Source of the DNA: Frankiales bacterium
GTDB lineage: Bacteria; Actinomycetota; Actinomycetes; Mycobacteriales; SCTD01
Reading direction: 5' to 3'
DNA: 39,452 bases
Assembly (NCBI GenBank): GCA_025966005.1
Contig: JAOPVV010000331.1
Location: forward strand, 1-39,452
Shown here piece after piece: positions 9,205-18,284 of this stretch. A program made the position numbers and the translations under genes. Below the pieces are notes generated by a model. The model searched no databases. It saw nothing but the letters and a program-made list of their open reading frames with translations, and had not been told where the DNA came from. Within the stretch, counting starts at the first letter, position 1, and each line of letters begins with the position of its first letter.

Positions 9205-10026
9205 CTAGTTGAGCTGGGCCCGCGCGAGCCGGGCCTCGCGGCGGGCCGCGGTGGCCGCCGTCTCGTCCGCGCCGTCGACGACCATCGCGTACGTCTCGAG
9301 CTCCTCGGCGCCGGCGAGGTGGTCGCCGAGCCGCACCAGCAGCTCGCCCCGCTCGCGCCGCAGCTCGACCGGGTGGCGCGGCAGCAGCAGCGACAGCTCG
9401 ACCGCCCACAACCGGGTCGCGGTCACCTCGAGGGCCGGCGCCTGCCGCGAGGTCAGCGCCCGGACGTTGGTGAGCAGTCGCAGCAGCACGTCGGCTGGAC
9501 GCAGCACCCGGACGTCGGACGGGTCCCAGCCGCCCGCCGCCAGCCGCTGCGCCACCGCGACGGGGGTGAGGACCCGGCCACCGGCGAACGGGTCGACGAG
9601 CACGTGCTCGTCCTCCGGGTCGCCGAGCCCGACCACGACGTGACCGGGCAGCGCCACGGCGTACGCGGGGACGTCGAGCCGCGCGGCGACCTCCATCCAG
9701 ACCACCGACAGCAGCAGCGGCAGCCCGCGGCCTCGGCGCAGGACCTCGTGCAGCAGGGACGAGCGGACGTCCTCGTAGTCCTCGGCGAAGCCCGCAAACC
9801 CGGCCTGCTCGCCCAGCACGACCCGCAGCCCCTCCGCCGCCACCGCCGCCGAGCTGCCGACGGGGACACGCAGGCGGGCCGACGCCGCGAGGGCGTCGAG
9901 GACGGCCAGCGACACGTCGACGTCGAGGTCGGGCTCGCACTCGCCGCCGACGAGCAGGCACGCCATCCCGAGGTCGACCGGCTCGCTGCGCACGACCTCC
10001 GCGAAGCGCCGCCGGGTAGGGGTCAT
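9205..10026 (-). CDS. SirB1/transglutaminase-like family protein
   Basis: SSLLHEVLRRGRGLPLLLSVVWMEVAARLDVPAYAVALPGHVVVGL...LVDPFAGGRVL is characteristic of the SirB1-type transglutaminase-like fold. Confidence 0.8.
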   Translation of the reverse strand: MTPTRRRFAEVVRSEPVDLGMACLLVGGECEPDLDVDVSLAVLDALAASARLRVPVGSSAAVAAEGLRVVLGEQAGFAGFAEDYEDVRSSLLHEVLRRGRGLPLLLSVVWMEVAARLDVPAYAVALPGHVVVGLGDPEDEHVLVDPFAGGRVLTPVAVAQRLAAGGWDPSDVRVLRPADVLLRLLTNVRALTSRQAPALEVTATRLWAVELSLLLPRHPVELRRERGELLVRLGDHLAGAEELETYAMVVDGADETAATAARREARLARAQLN

Positions 10027-10244
10027 CCCCGCCGCGCCGGGGCGGGTGGGACGCGCTTGCCGGCCACGACGTCGTCCGGCCGGACCAGGTGCTCGACACC
10101 GTGCCGGTCGCGCACGACGACGGCGTCCGTGTCCCAGCGGAGCAGCTCGCCGAGCAGGTCGCCGAGGCCGCCCTCGGCCAGTCGGCGGCGCACGACGACG
10201 CGGGCGCCGACGTCGCCGGGACCCAGTGATGAGGAGTACCTCAC
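10023..10244 (-). CDS. Small protein resembling the N-terminal SH3-like segment of Rv0428c-type GNAT acetyltransferases
   Basis: LGPGDVGARVVVRRRLAEGGLGDLLGELLRWDTDAVVVRDRHGVEHLVRPDDVVAGKRVPPAPAR; ATGA overlap with the downstream gene. The start could instead be GTG at 10268. Confidence 0.6.
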   Translation of the reverse strand: MRYSSSLGPGDVGARVVVRRRLAEGGLGDLLGELLRWDTDAVVVRDRHGVEHLVRPDDVVAGKRVPPAPARRG

Positions 10245-10312
10245 CCCGGGTTGGTCAGCGGCGGCCACGTGGGCGAGACTAGGGGCTCTGCAACGAGGAG
10301 AGGAACGCCGAC

Positions 10313-10654
10313 GTGACCTACGTCATCGCTGAGCCCTGCGTGGATCTCAAGGACAAGGCCTGCATCGAGGAGTGCCCTGTCGACTGCATCTACGAGGGCA
10401 AGCGGTCGCTGTACATCCACCCCGACGAGTGCGTGGACTGCGGTGCGTGCGAGCCGGTCTGCCCTGTCGAGGCGATCTTCTACGAGGACGACACCCCCGC
10501 GCAGTGGAAGGACTTCTACCGCGCGAACGTCGACTTCTTCACCGAGACCACCAACATCGGCTCGCCCGGCGGCGCGTCGAAGGTCGGCCCCGTCGACCTC
10601 GACCACCCCGTCGTGATGGCCGTGCCGCTCGGCAAGAACACCGAAGGCCACTGA
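10313..10654 (+). CDS. fdxA: Ferredoxin (7Fe-type, FdxA-like)
   Basis: MTYVIAEPCVDLKDKACIEECPVDCIYEGKRSLYIHPDECVDCGACEPVCPVEAIFYEDD: two Cys clusters of the 3Fe-4S/4Fe-4S type. Confidence 0.95.
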   Translation: MTYVIAEPCVDLKDKACIEECPVDCIYEGKRSLYIHPDECVDCGACEPVCPVEAIFYEDDTPAQWKDFYRANVDFFTETTNIGSPGGASKVGPVDLDHPVVMAVPLGKNTEGH

Positions 10655-11799
10655 GCACCAGCGCGGCCGCGATCTCCGCCTCGGCGCGCCCGGCCGCCCG
10701 TCCGGGGTGGGCAGCGCGGTCGCGCCTGCCCGCGTTCCCCTGGGACCGGCTCGCGCCGTACGGCGAGCAGGCCCGGGCGCACGCAGGCGGCATCGTCGAC
10801 CTCTCGATCGGCACGCCGGTCGACCCGACACCGGCCGTCGTCCAGGCTGCGCTGCAGGCCGGCGCCGACTCACCCGGCTACCCGCTGACGATCGGCACGC
10901 CCGCCCTGCGCGAGGCGCTCGGCGCGTGGGTGTCCCGGCTGGGTACCCCGGTGCCGGCGTCGCAGGTCGTGCCGAGCATCGGCAGCAAGGAGACGGTGTC
11001 GCTGCTGCCCTCCCTGCTCGGGCTCACGCCCGGCACCGAGGTGCTGCTGCCCGCCCTGGCCTACCCGACCTACGACGTCGGCGCCCGCCTGGCCGGCTGC
11101 GTCCCCGTCGCCACCGACGACCCGACGTCCCACGACCCGGCGAACGTGTCGATGGTCTGGGTCAACTCGCCCTCCAACCCGACCGGCGAGGTGCTGTCGG
11201 CAGAGCGGCTGCGAGGGATCGTCGGGTGGGCGCGCGAGCACGACGTGCTGGTCGCCAGCGACGAGTGCTACCTCGAGCTCGGGTGGGACGTCGAGCCGGT
11301 CTCGGTGCTGCACCCGTCGGTCAGCGGCGGGTCGACCGACGGCGTGCTGGCCGTGCACTCGCTGTCCAAGCGCAGCAACCTCGCCGGCTACCGCGCCGGC
11401 TTCGTCGCCGGTGACGCCGCTGCGGTGGCGGCGCTGGTCGAGGCGCGCAAGCACATCGGCCTGCTGGTGCCCGGTCCCGTGCAGGCCGCGATGGTGGCCG
11501 CGCTCGGCGACGACACCCACGTCGCCACCCAGAAGGCGGTGTACGCGGCGCGCCGGACGCTGCTGCTCGACGCCGTCCGGTCGGCCGGCTTCACCGTGTC
11601 GCACTCCGACGCCGGGCTGTACCTGTGGTGCACCCGCGGCGAGGGCTGCTGGGACACCGTCGCCGCGCTGGCGTCCGTCGGCGTGCTGGTCGCGCCGGGC
11701 GAGTTCTACGGCACGGCCGGCGCGCAGCACGTGCGCTTCGCGCTGACGGCGACCGACGAGCGCGTCGCCGCCGCCGCCGAGCGCCTCGCCGCCCTGTAG
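10651..11799 (+). CDS. dapC: Succinyldiaminopimelate transaminase (class I/II aminotransferase)
   Basis: RLPAFPWDRLAPYGEQARAHAGGIVDLSIGTPVDPTP...WVNSPSNPTGEVLS...HSLSKRSNLAGYRAGFVAG; directly after fdxA. The only plausible local in-frame start is CTG 10651 (CTGA overlap). Confidence 0.87.
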   Translation: MSTSAAAISASARPAARPGWAARSRLPAFPWDRLAPYGEQARAHAGGIVDLSIGTPVDPTPAVVQAALQAGADSPGYPLTIGTPALREALGAWVSRLGTPVPASQVVPSIGSKETVSLLPSLLGLTPGTEVLLPALAYPTYDVGARLAGCVPVATDDPTSHDPANVSMVWVNSPSNPTGEVLSAERLRGIVGWAREHDVLVASDECYLELGWDVEPVSVLHPSVSGGSTDGVLAVHSLSKRSNLAGYRAGFVAGDAAAVAALVEARKHIGLLVPGPVQAAMVAALGDDTHVATQKAVYAARRTLLLDAVRSAGFTVSHSDAGLYLWCTRGEGCWDTVAALASVGVLVAPGEFYGTAGAQHVRFALTATDERVAAAAERLAAL

Positions 11800-11869
11800 C
11801 CCCCGGGCGGCCGTGGCGTCCGGTGTCCACGTCGCCGGAGTGAGGTCGTCCGCCCCGCCGCTGCGCAGG

Positions 11870-11914
11870 CATCGAAGGATCTTCAGCACCCTGGTGCTGA
11901 GGAAGCTCCGAACC
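11870..11914 (+). repeat. Interspersed palindromic repeat, copy C
   Basis: CATCGAAGGATCTTCAGCACCCTGGTGCTGAGGAAGCTCCGAACC; perfect core stem AGCACC-CT-GGTGCT; between dapC and dapD. Confidence 0.75.
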
Positions 11915-11948
11915 CCGGCGGCGCCGGCCGCTGGCGTGGGCGGCCTGG

Positions 11949-12006
11949 CCGAGAGCGACCGGGCCGACGGCGACCGGGCAGAAGGCGACGGGGTAGAGGC
12001 GACCGG
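11949..12006 (+). repeat. Short imperfect tandem repeat, ~15-bp units
   Basis: gagagcgaccgg / gccgacggcgaccgg / gcagaaggcgacggg / gtagaggcgaccgg in the dapC-dapD intergenic region. Confidence 0.5.
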
Positions 12007-12100
12007 TGCTGTTCGCCGCCGCCCTGGCCTCTGGCGCCGTGCCACCCGCGCTCGTCGGCCGGCACCGGGGCGGGGCGGACGGCTCACTAGGCTGTCGTCC

Positions 12101-12922
12101 ATGACCTCGAGCGCCCTGCCCCCCGTCCTCGACGAGCTCTGGGAGCGCCGCGACGCGCTCAGCCCGGCGGACGAGGACGCGCGCAAGATCGTCGTCGCCG
12201 CTGTCGACCAGCTCGACGCCGGCGAGGCCCGGGTCGCGCAGGTGGTCGACGGCGAGGTCGTCGTCGACCAGCGGGCCAAGCGCGCCATCCTGCTCGCCTT
12301 CAAGGTCCTCGAGATGGAGGAGGGCAGCAACGGCGGCTTCTACGTCCACGACAAGGTGCCGCTCAAGGCCAGCTTCCCGGGCGTGCGGGTCGTCGCCGGC
12401 GCGATCGCCCGCTGGGGCAGCCACTTCGAGCCCGGCGTGATCCTCATGCCGAGCTACACCAACATCGGCGGGTACGTCGGCAGCGGCTCGATGGTCGACA
12501 CCTGGGCGACCGTCGGCTCCTGCGCGCAGATCGGCAGGAACGTCCACCTGTCCGGTGGCGTCGGCATCGGTGGCGTGCTCGAGCCGGCCCAGGCCGCCCC
12601 CGTCGTGGTCGAGGACGACGCGTTCATCGGCTCGCGCAGCATGGTCGTCGAGGGTGCCCGGGTCCGCACCGGCGCCAAGCTCGGCGCCGGCGCGATCCTC
12701 ACCGCCAGCACCCGCGTGTTCGAGGCCGAGACCGGCACGGAGCTTCCCCGCGGCGAGGCGCCCGAGCGGGCCGTCTGCGTCGGCTCGACCCGCGTCAAGT
12801 CCTTCCCGGGCGGCGAGTTCGGGATGCCGTGCCTGCTGGTGCTGCGCTACCTCGAGCCGGGCCAGGAGCACGACAAGCTCGTCCTCAACGACATCCTGCG
12901 CGAGGCCGGCGTCGCCCCGTGA
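12101..12922 (+). CDS. dapD: 2,3,4,5-tetrahydropyridine-2,6-dicarboxylate N-succinyltransferase
   Basis: Left-handed beta-helix transferase: FPGVRVVAGAIARWGSHFEPGVILMPSYTNIGGYVGSGSMVDTWATVGSCAQIGRNVHLSGGVGIGGVLEPAQAAPVVVEDDAFIGSRSMVVEGARV. Confidence 0.93.
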   Translation: MTSSALPPVLDELWERRDALSPADEDARKIVVAAVDQLDAGEARVAQVVDGEVVVDQRAKRAILLAFKVLEMEEGSNGGFYVHDKVPLKASFPGVRVVAGAIARWGSHFEPGVILMPSYTNIGGYVGSGSMVDTWATVGSCAQIGRNVHLSGGVGIGGVLEPAQAAPVVVEDDAFIGSRSMVVEGARVRTGAKLGAGAILTASTRVFEAETGTELPRGEAPERAVCVGSTRVKSFPGGEFGMPCLLVLRYLEPGQEHDKLVLNDILREAGVAP

Positions 12923-13326
12923 CCTCACCGGCCACGCTCCGCGACGTCTGCCTCGACGCCCTCGCCCCGGTCAAGGTCGGGGCGTTCTGGGGCGCCGTGC
13001 TCGGCCGCGAGCCGGCCGATGCGGGGGAGGGCGACGGCGCGACGCGCGACGTCGTCCTGCGCGAGAACCCGGCCAGCCCCGGCATGACGCTGTGGGTCAA
13101 CGGCGTGCCCGAGGCCAAGACCGAGAAGCTGCGGCTGCACCTCGACGTCGACCTGCGCGAGGGGCAGGGCGTCGCCGACCTGGTCGCGCTCGGTGCCACC
13201 GTCGTGCGCGAGCCCGGTGACGACACCCGCTGGTGGGTGCTCGCCGACCCCGAGGGCAACGAGTTCTGCGCCTTCCCGCCCCAGCCGGTCGCCACCAACG
13301 ACGAGGACGCCGAGGTCGCGGTGTGA
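12919..13326 (+). CDS. VOC (glyoxalase-like) family protein
   Basis: [32 protein letters not shown]...[54 protein letters not shown] overlap with the dapD stop. Confidence 0.85.
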   Translation: MTSPATLRDVCLDALAPVKVGAFWGAVLGREPADAGEGDGATRDVVLRENPASPGMTLWVNGVPEAKTEKLRLHLDVDLREGQGVADLVALGATVVREPGDDTRWWVLADPEGNEFCAFPPQPVATNDEDAEVAV

Positions 13327-14378
13327 GCCTCGACCTCGCCCAGGACCCGGTCGACCTCACCGCCGCGCTCGTCGACGTCGAGAGCGTCAGCGGCAACGAG
13401 GCGCCGCTTGCCGACCTCGTCGAGGCGGCGCTCACGGCCCTGCCGCACCTGACGGTCGTCCGCGACGGCAACAACGTCGTCGCCCGCACCAGCCTGGGCC
13501 GCGAGCGCCGGGTGCTGCTCGCCGGCCACCTCGACACCGTGCCGGTCGCCGACAACCTGCCCAGCCGCCGCGACGGCGGGCTGCTCTACGGCTGCGGCAC
13601 CACCGACATGAAGGCCGGCGACGCGGTGCTGCTGCACCTGGCCGCCACGCTGGCCGAGCCGGCGTACGACCTGACCTTCGTGCTCTACGACAACGAGGAG
13701 GTCGAGGCCGCCAAGAACGGGCTCAAGCGCCTGGTCGAGACCCGCCGCGACCTGCTCGAGGCCGACCTCGCGGTGCTCATGGAGCCGACCAGCGGCCAGG
13801 TCGAGGCCGGCTGCCAGGGCACCCTGCGCGTCCAGGTGACGATCCCCGGACGTCGCGCCCACAGCGCCCGCGGCTGGCTCGGCGAGAACGCCATCCACGC
13901 CGCCGCACCGCTGCTGACGACGCTGGTCCGCTACGAGCCGCGCGACGTCGAGATCGACGGCTGCACGTACAGGGAGGGCCTCAACGCCGTCCGCATCGAC
14001 GGCGGCGTGGCCGGCAACGTCATCCCGGACGCCTGCACCGTCACGGTCAACTTCCGCTTCGCCCCCGACCGCTCGGTCGAGCAGGCCGAGCAGCACGTCC
14101 GCGAGGTCTTCGACGGGTACGCCGTGACCCTCACCGACGCCGCCCCCGGCGCGCTTCCCGGCCTGTCCGCCCCCGCGGCCGCGCACTTCGTCGAGGCCGT
14201 CGGCGGCACGCCGCTCGCCAAGTACGGCTGGACCGACGTCGCCCGCTTCGCCGCCCTCGGCATCCCGGCGGTCAACTACGGCCCCGGCGACCCGAACCTC
14301 GCGCACACCCGCGAGGAGCACATCGAGGTCGCCCGGATCCACGCGTGCACCGAGGCCCTGCGCTCGTACCTGTCTTGA
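13323..14378 (+). CDS. dapE: Succinyl-diaminopimelate desuccinylase (M20 family)
   Basis: [93 protein letters not shown] overlap. Confidence 0.93.
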   Translation: MSLDLAQDPVDLTAALVDVESVSGNEAPLADLVEAALTALPHLTVVRDGNNVVARTSLGRERRVLLAGHLDTVPVADNLPSRRDGGLLYGCGTTDMKAGDAVLLHLAATLAEPAYDLTFVLYDNEEVEAAKNGLKRLVETRRDLLEADLAVLMEPTSGQVEAGCQGTLRVQVTIPGRRAHSARGWLGENAIHAAAPLLTTLVRYEPRDVEIDGCTYREGLNAVRIDGGVAGNVIPDACTVTVNFRFAPDRSVEQAEQHVREVFDGYAVTLTDAAPGALPGLSAPAAAHFVEAVGGTPLAKYGWTDVARFAALGIPAVNYGPGDPNLAHTREEHIEVARIHACTEALRSYLS

Positions 14379-16876
14379 CCCTCACCGACCTCGTCCCCGA
14401 GCCCGCCGAGCCCGACGCCGTCTACGAGGCGTTCGTCGACTGGGCCTACGAGCAGCAGGGCCTGTCGCTCTACCCGGCGCAGGACGAGGCGCTGCTCGAG
14501 GTCGTGACCGGCAGCAACGTCGTGCTGTCGACGCCGACGGGCTCCGGCAAGTCGCTGGTCGCCGCGGGCGCCCAGTTCTCCGCGCTCGCGGTCGGGAAGC
14601 GGAGCTTCTACACCGCGCCGATCAAGGCGCTGGTGAGCGAGAAGTTCTTCGCCCTGTGCGCCACCTTCGGCGCCCACAACGTCGGGATGATGACCGGCGA
14701 CGCGACCGTCAACGGCGGCGCCCCGGTCATCTGCTGCACCGCCGAGATCCTGGCGAACCTGGCGCTTCGCGAGGGCGCGGACGCGGACGTCGGACTGGTC
14801 GTCATGGACGAGTTCCACTACTACGCCGACCCCGAGCGCGGCTGGGCCTGGCAGGTGCCGCTGCTGGAGCTGACGAAGACGCAGTTCGTGCTCATGTCGG
14901 CGACACTCGGCGACGTCAGCCGCTTCGAGACCGCGCTGACCCGCCGGACCGGACGCGACACCGCCGTCGTCACCAGCGTCGACCGTCCGGTGCCGCTGTC
15001 GTTCGAGTACGTCACGACACCGCTGCACGAGACGCTCGAGGAGCTGCTCAGCACCCACCGCGCGCCCGTCTACGTCGTCCACTTCACCCAGGCCGCCGCG
15101 GTCGAGCAGGCGCAGGCGCTGATGAGCGTCAACGTCTGCACCCGCGAGGAGAAGGACCAGATCGCCGAGCTGATCGGCGACTTCCGGTTCACCAAGGGCT
15201 TCGGCGGGACGCTCAGCCGGCTGGTGCGGCACGGCATCGGCGTCCACCACGCCGGGATGCTGCCGAAGTACCGCCGCCTCGTCGAGCTGCTCGCCCAGGC
15301 CGGGCTGCTCAAGGTCGTCTGCGGCACCGACACCCTCGGCGTGGGCATCAACGTGCCGATCCGCACGGTGCTGTTCACCGGGCTGACCAAGTACGACGGC
15401 GTGCGCACCCGCCACCTCAAGGCCCGCGAGTTCCACCAGATCGCCGGTCGCGCCGGACGGGCGGGCTACGACACCGCGGGCAGCGTCATCGTCCAGGCGC
15501 CCGAGCACGACGTCGAGAACGCCAAGCGGATCGCCAAGGCCGGCGACGACCCGAAGAAGCTCAAGCGGGTCGAGCGCAAGAAGGCCCCCGAGGGCTTCGT
15601 GTCGTGGGGGAAGCCGACGTTCGAGCGGCTGGTCGCGGCCGAGCCGGAGGTGCTGACCAGCTCGTTCAAGGTCACCCACTCGATGCTGCTGCAGGTCGTC
15701 CAGCGCGACGGCGACTTCTTCGCCCACATGCGCCGGCTGCTGCTCGACAACGACGAGCCGCGGGTCAACCAGCGCCGGCTCGTCCGCAAGGCCATCAACG
15801 TCTACCGGGCGCTGCTCAAGGCGGGCGTCATCGAACGGCTCGACGTGCCCGACGCGCACGGCCGGACCGTCCGGCTCACGGTCGACCTGCAGGCCGACTT
15901 CGCCCTCGACCAGCCGCTCTCGCCGTTCGCGGTCGCCGCGCTCGAGCTGCTCGACCGCGAGTCGCCGACGTACGCCCTGGACGTCCTGTCCGTCGTCGAG
16001 GCGACGCTGGACGACCCGCGCCAGGTGCTGTCGGCGCAGCGCAGCAAGGCCAAGGGCGAGGCCGTGGCGATCATGAAGCAGGAGGGCATCGAGTACGACG
16101 AGCGGATGGAGCGGCTCGAGGACGTCACCTGGCCGATGCCGCTCGCCGAGGAGCTGTTCGGGGCGTTCGAGGTCTACCGCGGCGGCCACCCGTGGGTCGC
16201 CGACGAGGAGCTGTCGCCGAAGTCGATCGCCCGTGACCTGTCCGAGCGCGCGATGACCTTCGTCGAGTACGTCGGCTTCTACCAGCTGGCCCGCTCCGAG
16301 GGCCTGGTGCTGCGCTACCTCGCCGACGCGTTCAAGGCGCTGCGCCGGACGGTGCCGGAGGCGTTCCGCACCGAGGAGGTCGAGGACCTCATCGCCTGGC
16401 TCGGCGAGCTCGTGCGGCAGGTCGACTCCTCGCTGCTCGAGGAGTGGGAGGCGCTGCGCTCCCCGACCGCCGAGGTGCCGGCCACGCAGCCGGTGGACGA
16501 GAAGCCGCCGTCGGTGTCGTCCAACGAGCGGGCGTTCCGCGTGATGGTCCGCAACGCGGTCTTCCGCCGGGTCGAGCTGATGGCGCTGCGCCGCTGGATC
16601 GACCTCGGCGAGCTCGACCCCGAGTTCGGGCAGGACGCGTGGGAGGAAGCGGTGAGGGCGTACTTCGAGGAGCACGACGAGCTGGAGACCGGTGCCGACG
16701 CCCGCGGGCCGGCGCTGTTCGCGGTGACCAAGGAGCCCGGGAAGTGGCTCGTGCGCCAGACGCTGGCCGACCCGCGCGGCGACCACGACTGGGTCCTCGA
16801 CGCGACCGTCGACCTCGCGGCCTCGGACGAGGCCGGCGGCGCCGTGCTGACGGTGGAGCACGTCGGGATGCTCTGA
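14375..16876 (+). CDS. DEAD/DEAH-box helicase with DUF3516-like C-terminus
   Basis: [17 protein letters not shown] (Walker A), [16 protein letters not shown] (DEFH), [24 protein letters not shown] start with TTGA overlap to dapE. Confidence 0.9.
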   Translation: MTLTDLVPEPAEPDAVYEAFVDWAYEQQGLSLYPAQDEALLEVVTGSNVVLSTPTGSGKSLVAAGAQFSALAVGKRSFYTAPIKALVSEKFFALCATFGAHNVGMMTGDATVNGGAPVICCTAEILANLALREGADADVGLVVMDEFHYYADPERGWAWQVPLLELTKTQFVLMSATLGDVSRFETALTRRTGRDTAVVTSVDRPVPLSFEYVTTPLHETLEELLSTHRAPVYVVHFTQAAAVEQAQALMSVNVCTREEKDQIAELIGDFRFTKGFGGTLSRLVRHGIGVHHAGMLPKYRRLVELLAQAGLLKVVCGTDTLGVGINVPIRTVLFTGLTKYDGVRTRHLKAREFHQIAGRAGRAGYDTAGSVIVQAPEHDVENAKRIAKAGDDPKKLKRVERKKAPEGFVSWGKPTFERLVAAEPEVLTSSFKVTHSMLLQVVQRDGDFFAHMRRLLLDNDEPRVNQRRLVRKAINVYRALLKAGVIERLDVPDAHGRTVRLTVDLQADFALDQPLSPFAVAALELLDRESPTYALDVLSVVEATLDDPRQVLSAQRSKAKGEAVAIMKQEGIEYDERMERLEDVTWPMPLAEELFGAFEVYRGGHPWVADEELSPKSIARDLSERAMTFVEYVGFYQLARSEGLVLRYLADAFKALRRTVPEAFRTEEVEDLIAWLGELVRQVDSSLLEEWEALRSPTAEVPATQPVDEKPPSVSSNERAFRVMVRNAVFRRVELMALRRWIDLGELDPEFGQDAWEEAVRAYFEEHDELETGADARGPALFAVTKEPGKWLVRQTLADPRGDHDWVLDATVDLAASDEAGGAVLTVEHVGML

Positions 16877-16991
16877 GCGGGGGTTCCCGTGTGCCGCCCG
16901 ACCGGGTGGGGCAGGATGGACGACTGGCGGCGCCTCCCGGCGTCCTGTGTACCAGGGCCCGCGACGCGGGTCCGTCCGAGGACGGGGACGC

Positions 16992-18284
16992 GTGGACGAG
17001 CAGGACGGCACCGGCGAGCTGGCGGCAGTGCTGCCCGAGCGACCCGCCGAGCGGCTGCTGCACTCCGACCCGCACGACTTCGCCGGTCTCTACATCCGGC
17101 ACCGCTCGTCGTTCACGCTGCACGCCCGGCGCTACCTGCGCGACCAGCGCGACGCCGACGAGGTCGTCCAGGAGGCGTTCCTGCGGCTGTTCCTCGCGCT
17201 GCCCGAGCTCGACACCGAACTGCAGGCGCTGGCGTACTGCCGCCCCACGATCACGAACCTCTGCATCGACCGGTTCCGCGCGCAGGCCCGCCGGCCGTAC
17301 CTGGTCGACCTCGACAGCGTCCCGGTCGACGTGCTGGTCGACGACGACCCCGGTGACCCCGTCGTCCGCGCCGAGGACGCCGCGCTCGTGCGCGCCGCGC
17401 TGTCGATGCTGTCGCCGCTGCACCGCGCCGCCCTGGTCAAGCGCGAGATCGAGGAGAAGCCGCTCCCGGTCATCGCCGCCGAGCTGGACATCCCCGAGGA
17501 GAGCGTCAAGCACCTGCTGTTCCGGGCCCGTCGGGCGCTGCGCAAGATCCTCGCCGAGAGCTCGCTGGCGCCCGGCGGCGACGGCCAGCTGAGCGCCGCC
17601 CTGGCCAAGGCCGTCTCGCGCGGCGGCATGGCGGTCGTCGCGGTGCTGCTGGCCGCGATCGGCCTCGGCACCGGACCCGACCTGCGTGCCATCCCGGTGC
17701 TCGGCCGGGACCTGCCGGACCTGCCGTCCGTCACCGAGATCGCCGCCAGCATCGGCAAGGCGTTCCGCGACGCCCCGGCCTCGGACGAGCCGTCCGACCC
17801 GTCCGGTGGCGAGGCCCCGCCGGCACCGGACGAGCCGGACGTCGACCCGGTCGAGCCTCTGGTCGTCCCTGTGCCCTCGTCGAGCCCCACTGCGCCGGCG
17901 TCCGCCCCGGCCACCGCGACGGTGGGCACGCTGCCCGTCGGGCCGATCCTGCCCGCCCCGCCGTCGCCGTCCACCGACCCCTCGCCGTCGGCCGATGAGC
18001 CGTCGCCGTCGGCGAGCGCCGCCCCCGAGGGCTCTCAGGAGCCGAGTCCGCGGGCGTCCGAGGCCACCCCGCAGAGCAGCCCGACCGCAGTCGGCCCGCT
18101 GGCGGACGGCGCCAAGCCGGCCTCCGCGGAGCCTTCGCCGTCCAGCTCGCCGGAGACCAGCGGTCGCAAGAGCGACCCGAGCTCCTGGGACGCCCTGCCG
18201 GACGGGCTCGGCTGGGCGATCGACCCCAGCAACCCGTCGGTCTACGTGCTCGTGCCCGTCGGCCCGGACGCTCAGCGGGGCTAA
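16992..18284 (+). CDS. ECF-like sigma-70 family factor with C-terminal TM segment and Pro/Ser/Ala-rich extension
   Basis: Sigma region 2-like (FAGLYIRHRSSFTLHARRYLRDQRDADEVVQEAFLRLFLALPEL) and region 4-like (LSPLHRAALVKREIEEKPLPVIAAELDIPEESVKHLLFRARRALRK), then GGMAVVAVLLAAIGLGTG and a long low-complexity tail. Confidence 0.82.
   Translation: MDEQDGTGELAAVLPERPAERLLHSDPHDFAGLYIRHRSSFTLHARRYLRDQRDADEVVQEAFLRLFLALPELDTELQALAYCRPTITNLCIDRFRAQARRPYLVDLDSVPVDVLVDDDPGDPVVRAEDAALVRAALSMLSPLHRAALVKREIEEKPLPVIAAELDIPEESVKHLLFRARRALRKILAESSLAPGGDGQLSAALAKAVSRGGMAVVAVLLAAIGLGTGPDLRAIPVLGRDLPDLPSVTEIAASIGKAFRDAPASDEPSDPSGGEAPPAPDEPDVDPVEPLVVPVPSSSPTAPASAPATATVGTLPVGPILPAPPSPSTDPSPSADEPSPSASAAPEGSQEPSPRASEATPQSSPTAVGPLADGAKPASAEPSPSSSPETSGRKSDPSSWDALPDGLGWAIDPSNPSVYVLVPVGPDAQRG

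Noticed and set aside
7283-10099. 938-aa minus-strand ORF
   Set aside because: Antisense to the DUF4394 gene and overlaps the real SirB1-like frame. Shadow ORF.
14276-17011. 911-aa minus-strand ORF antisense to the helicase
   Set aside because: Typical high-GC antisense artefact. Low-complexity composition, and the plus strand has clear helicase motifs.
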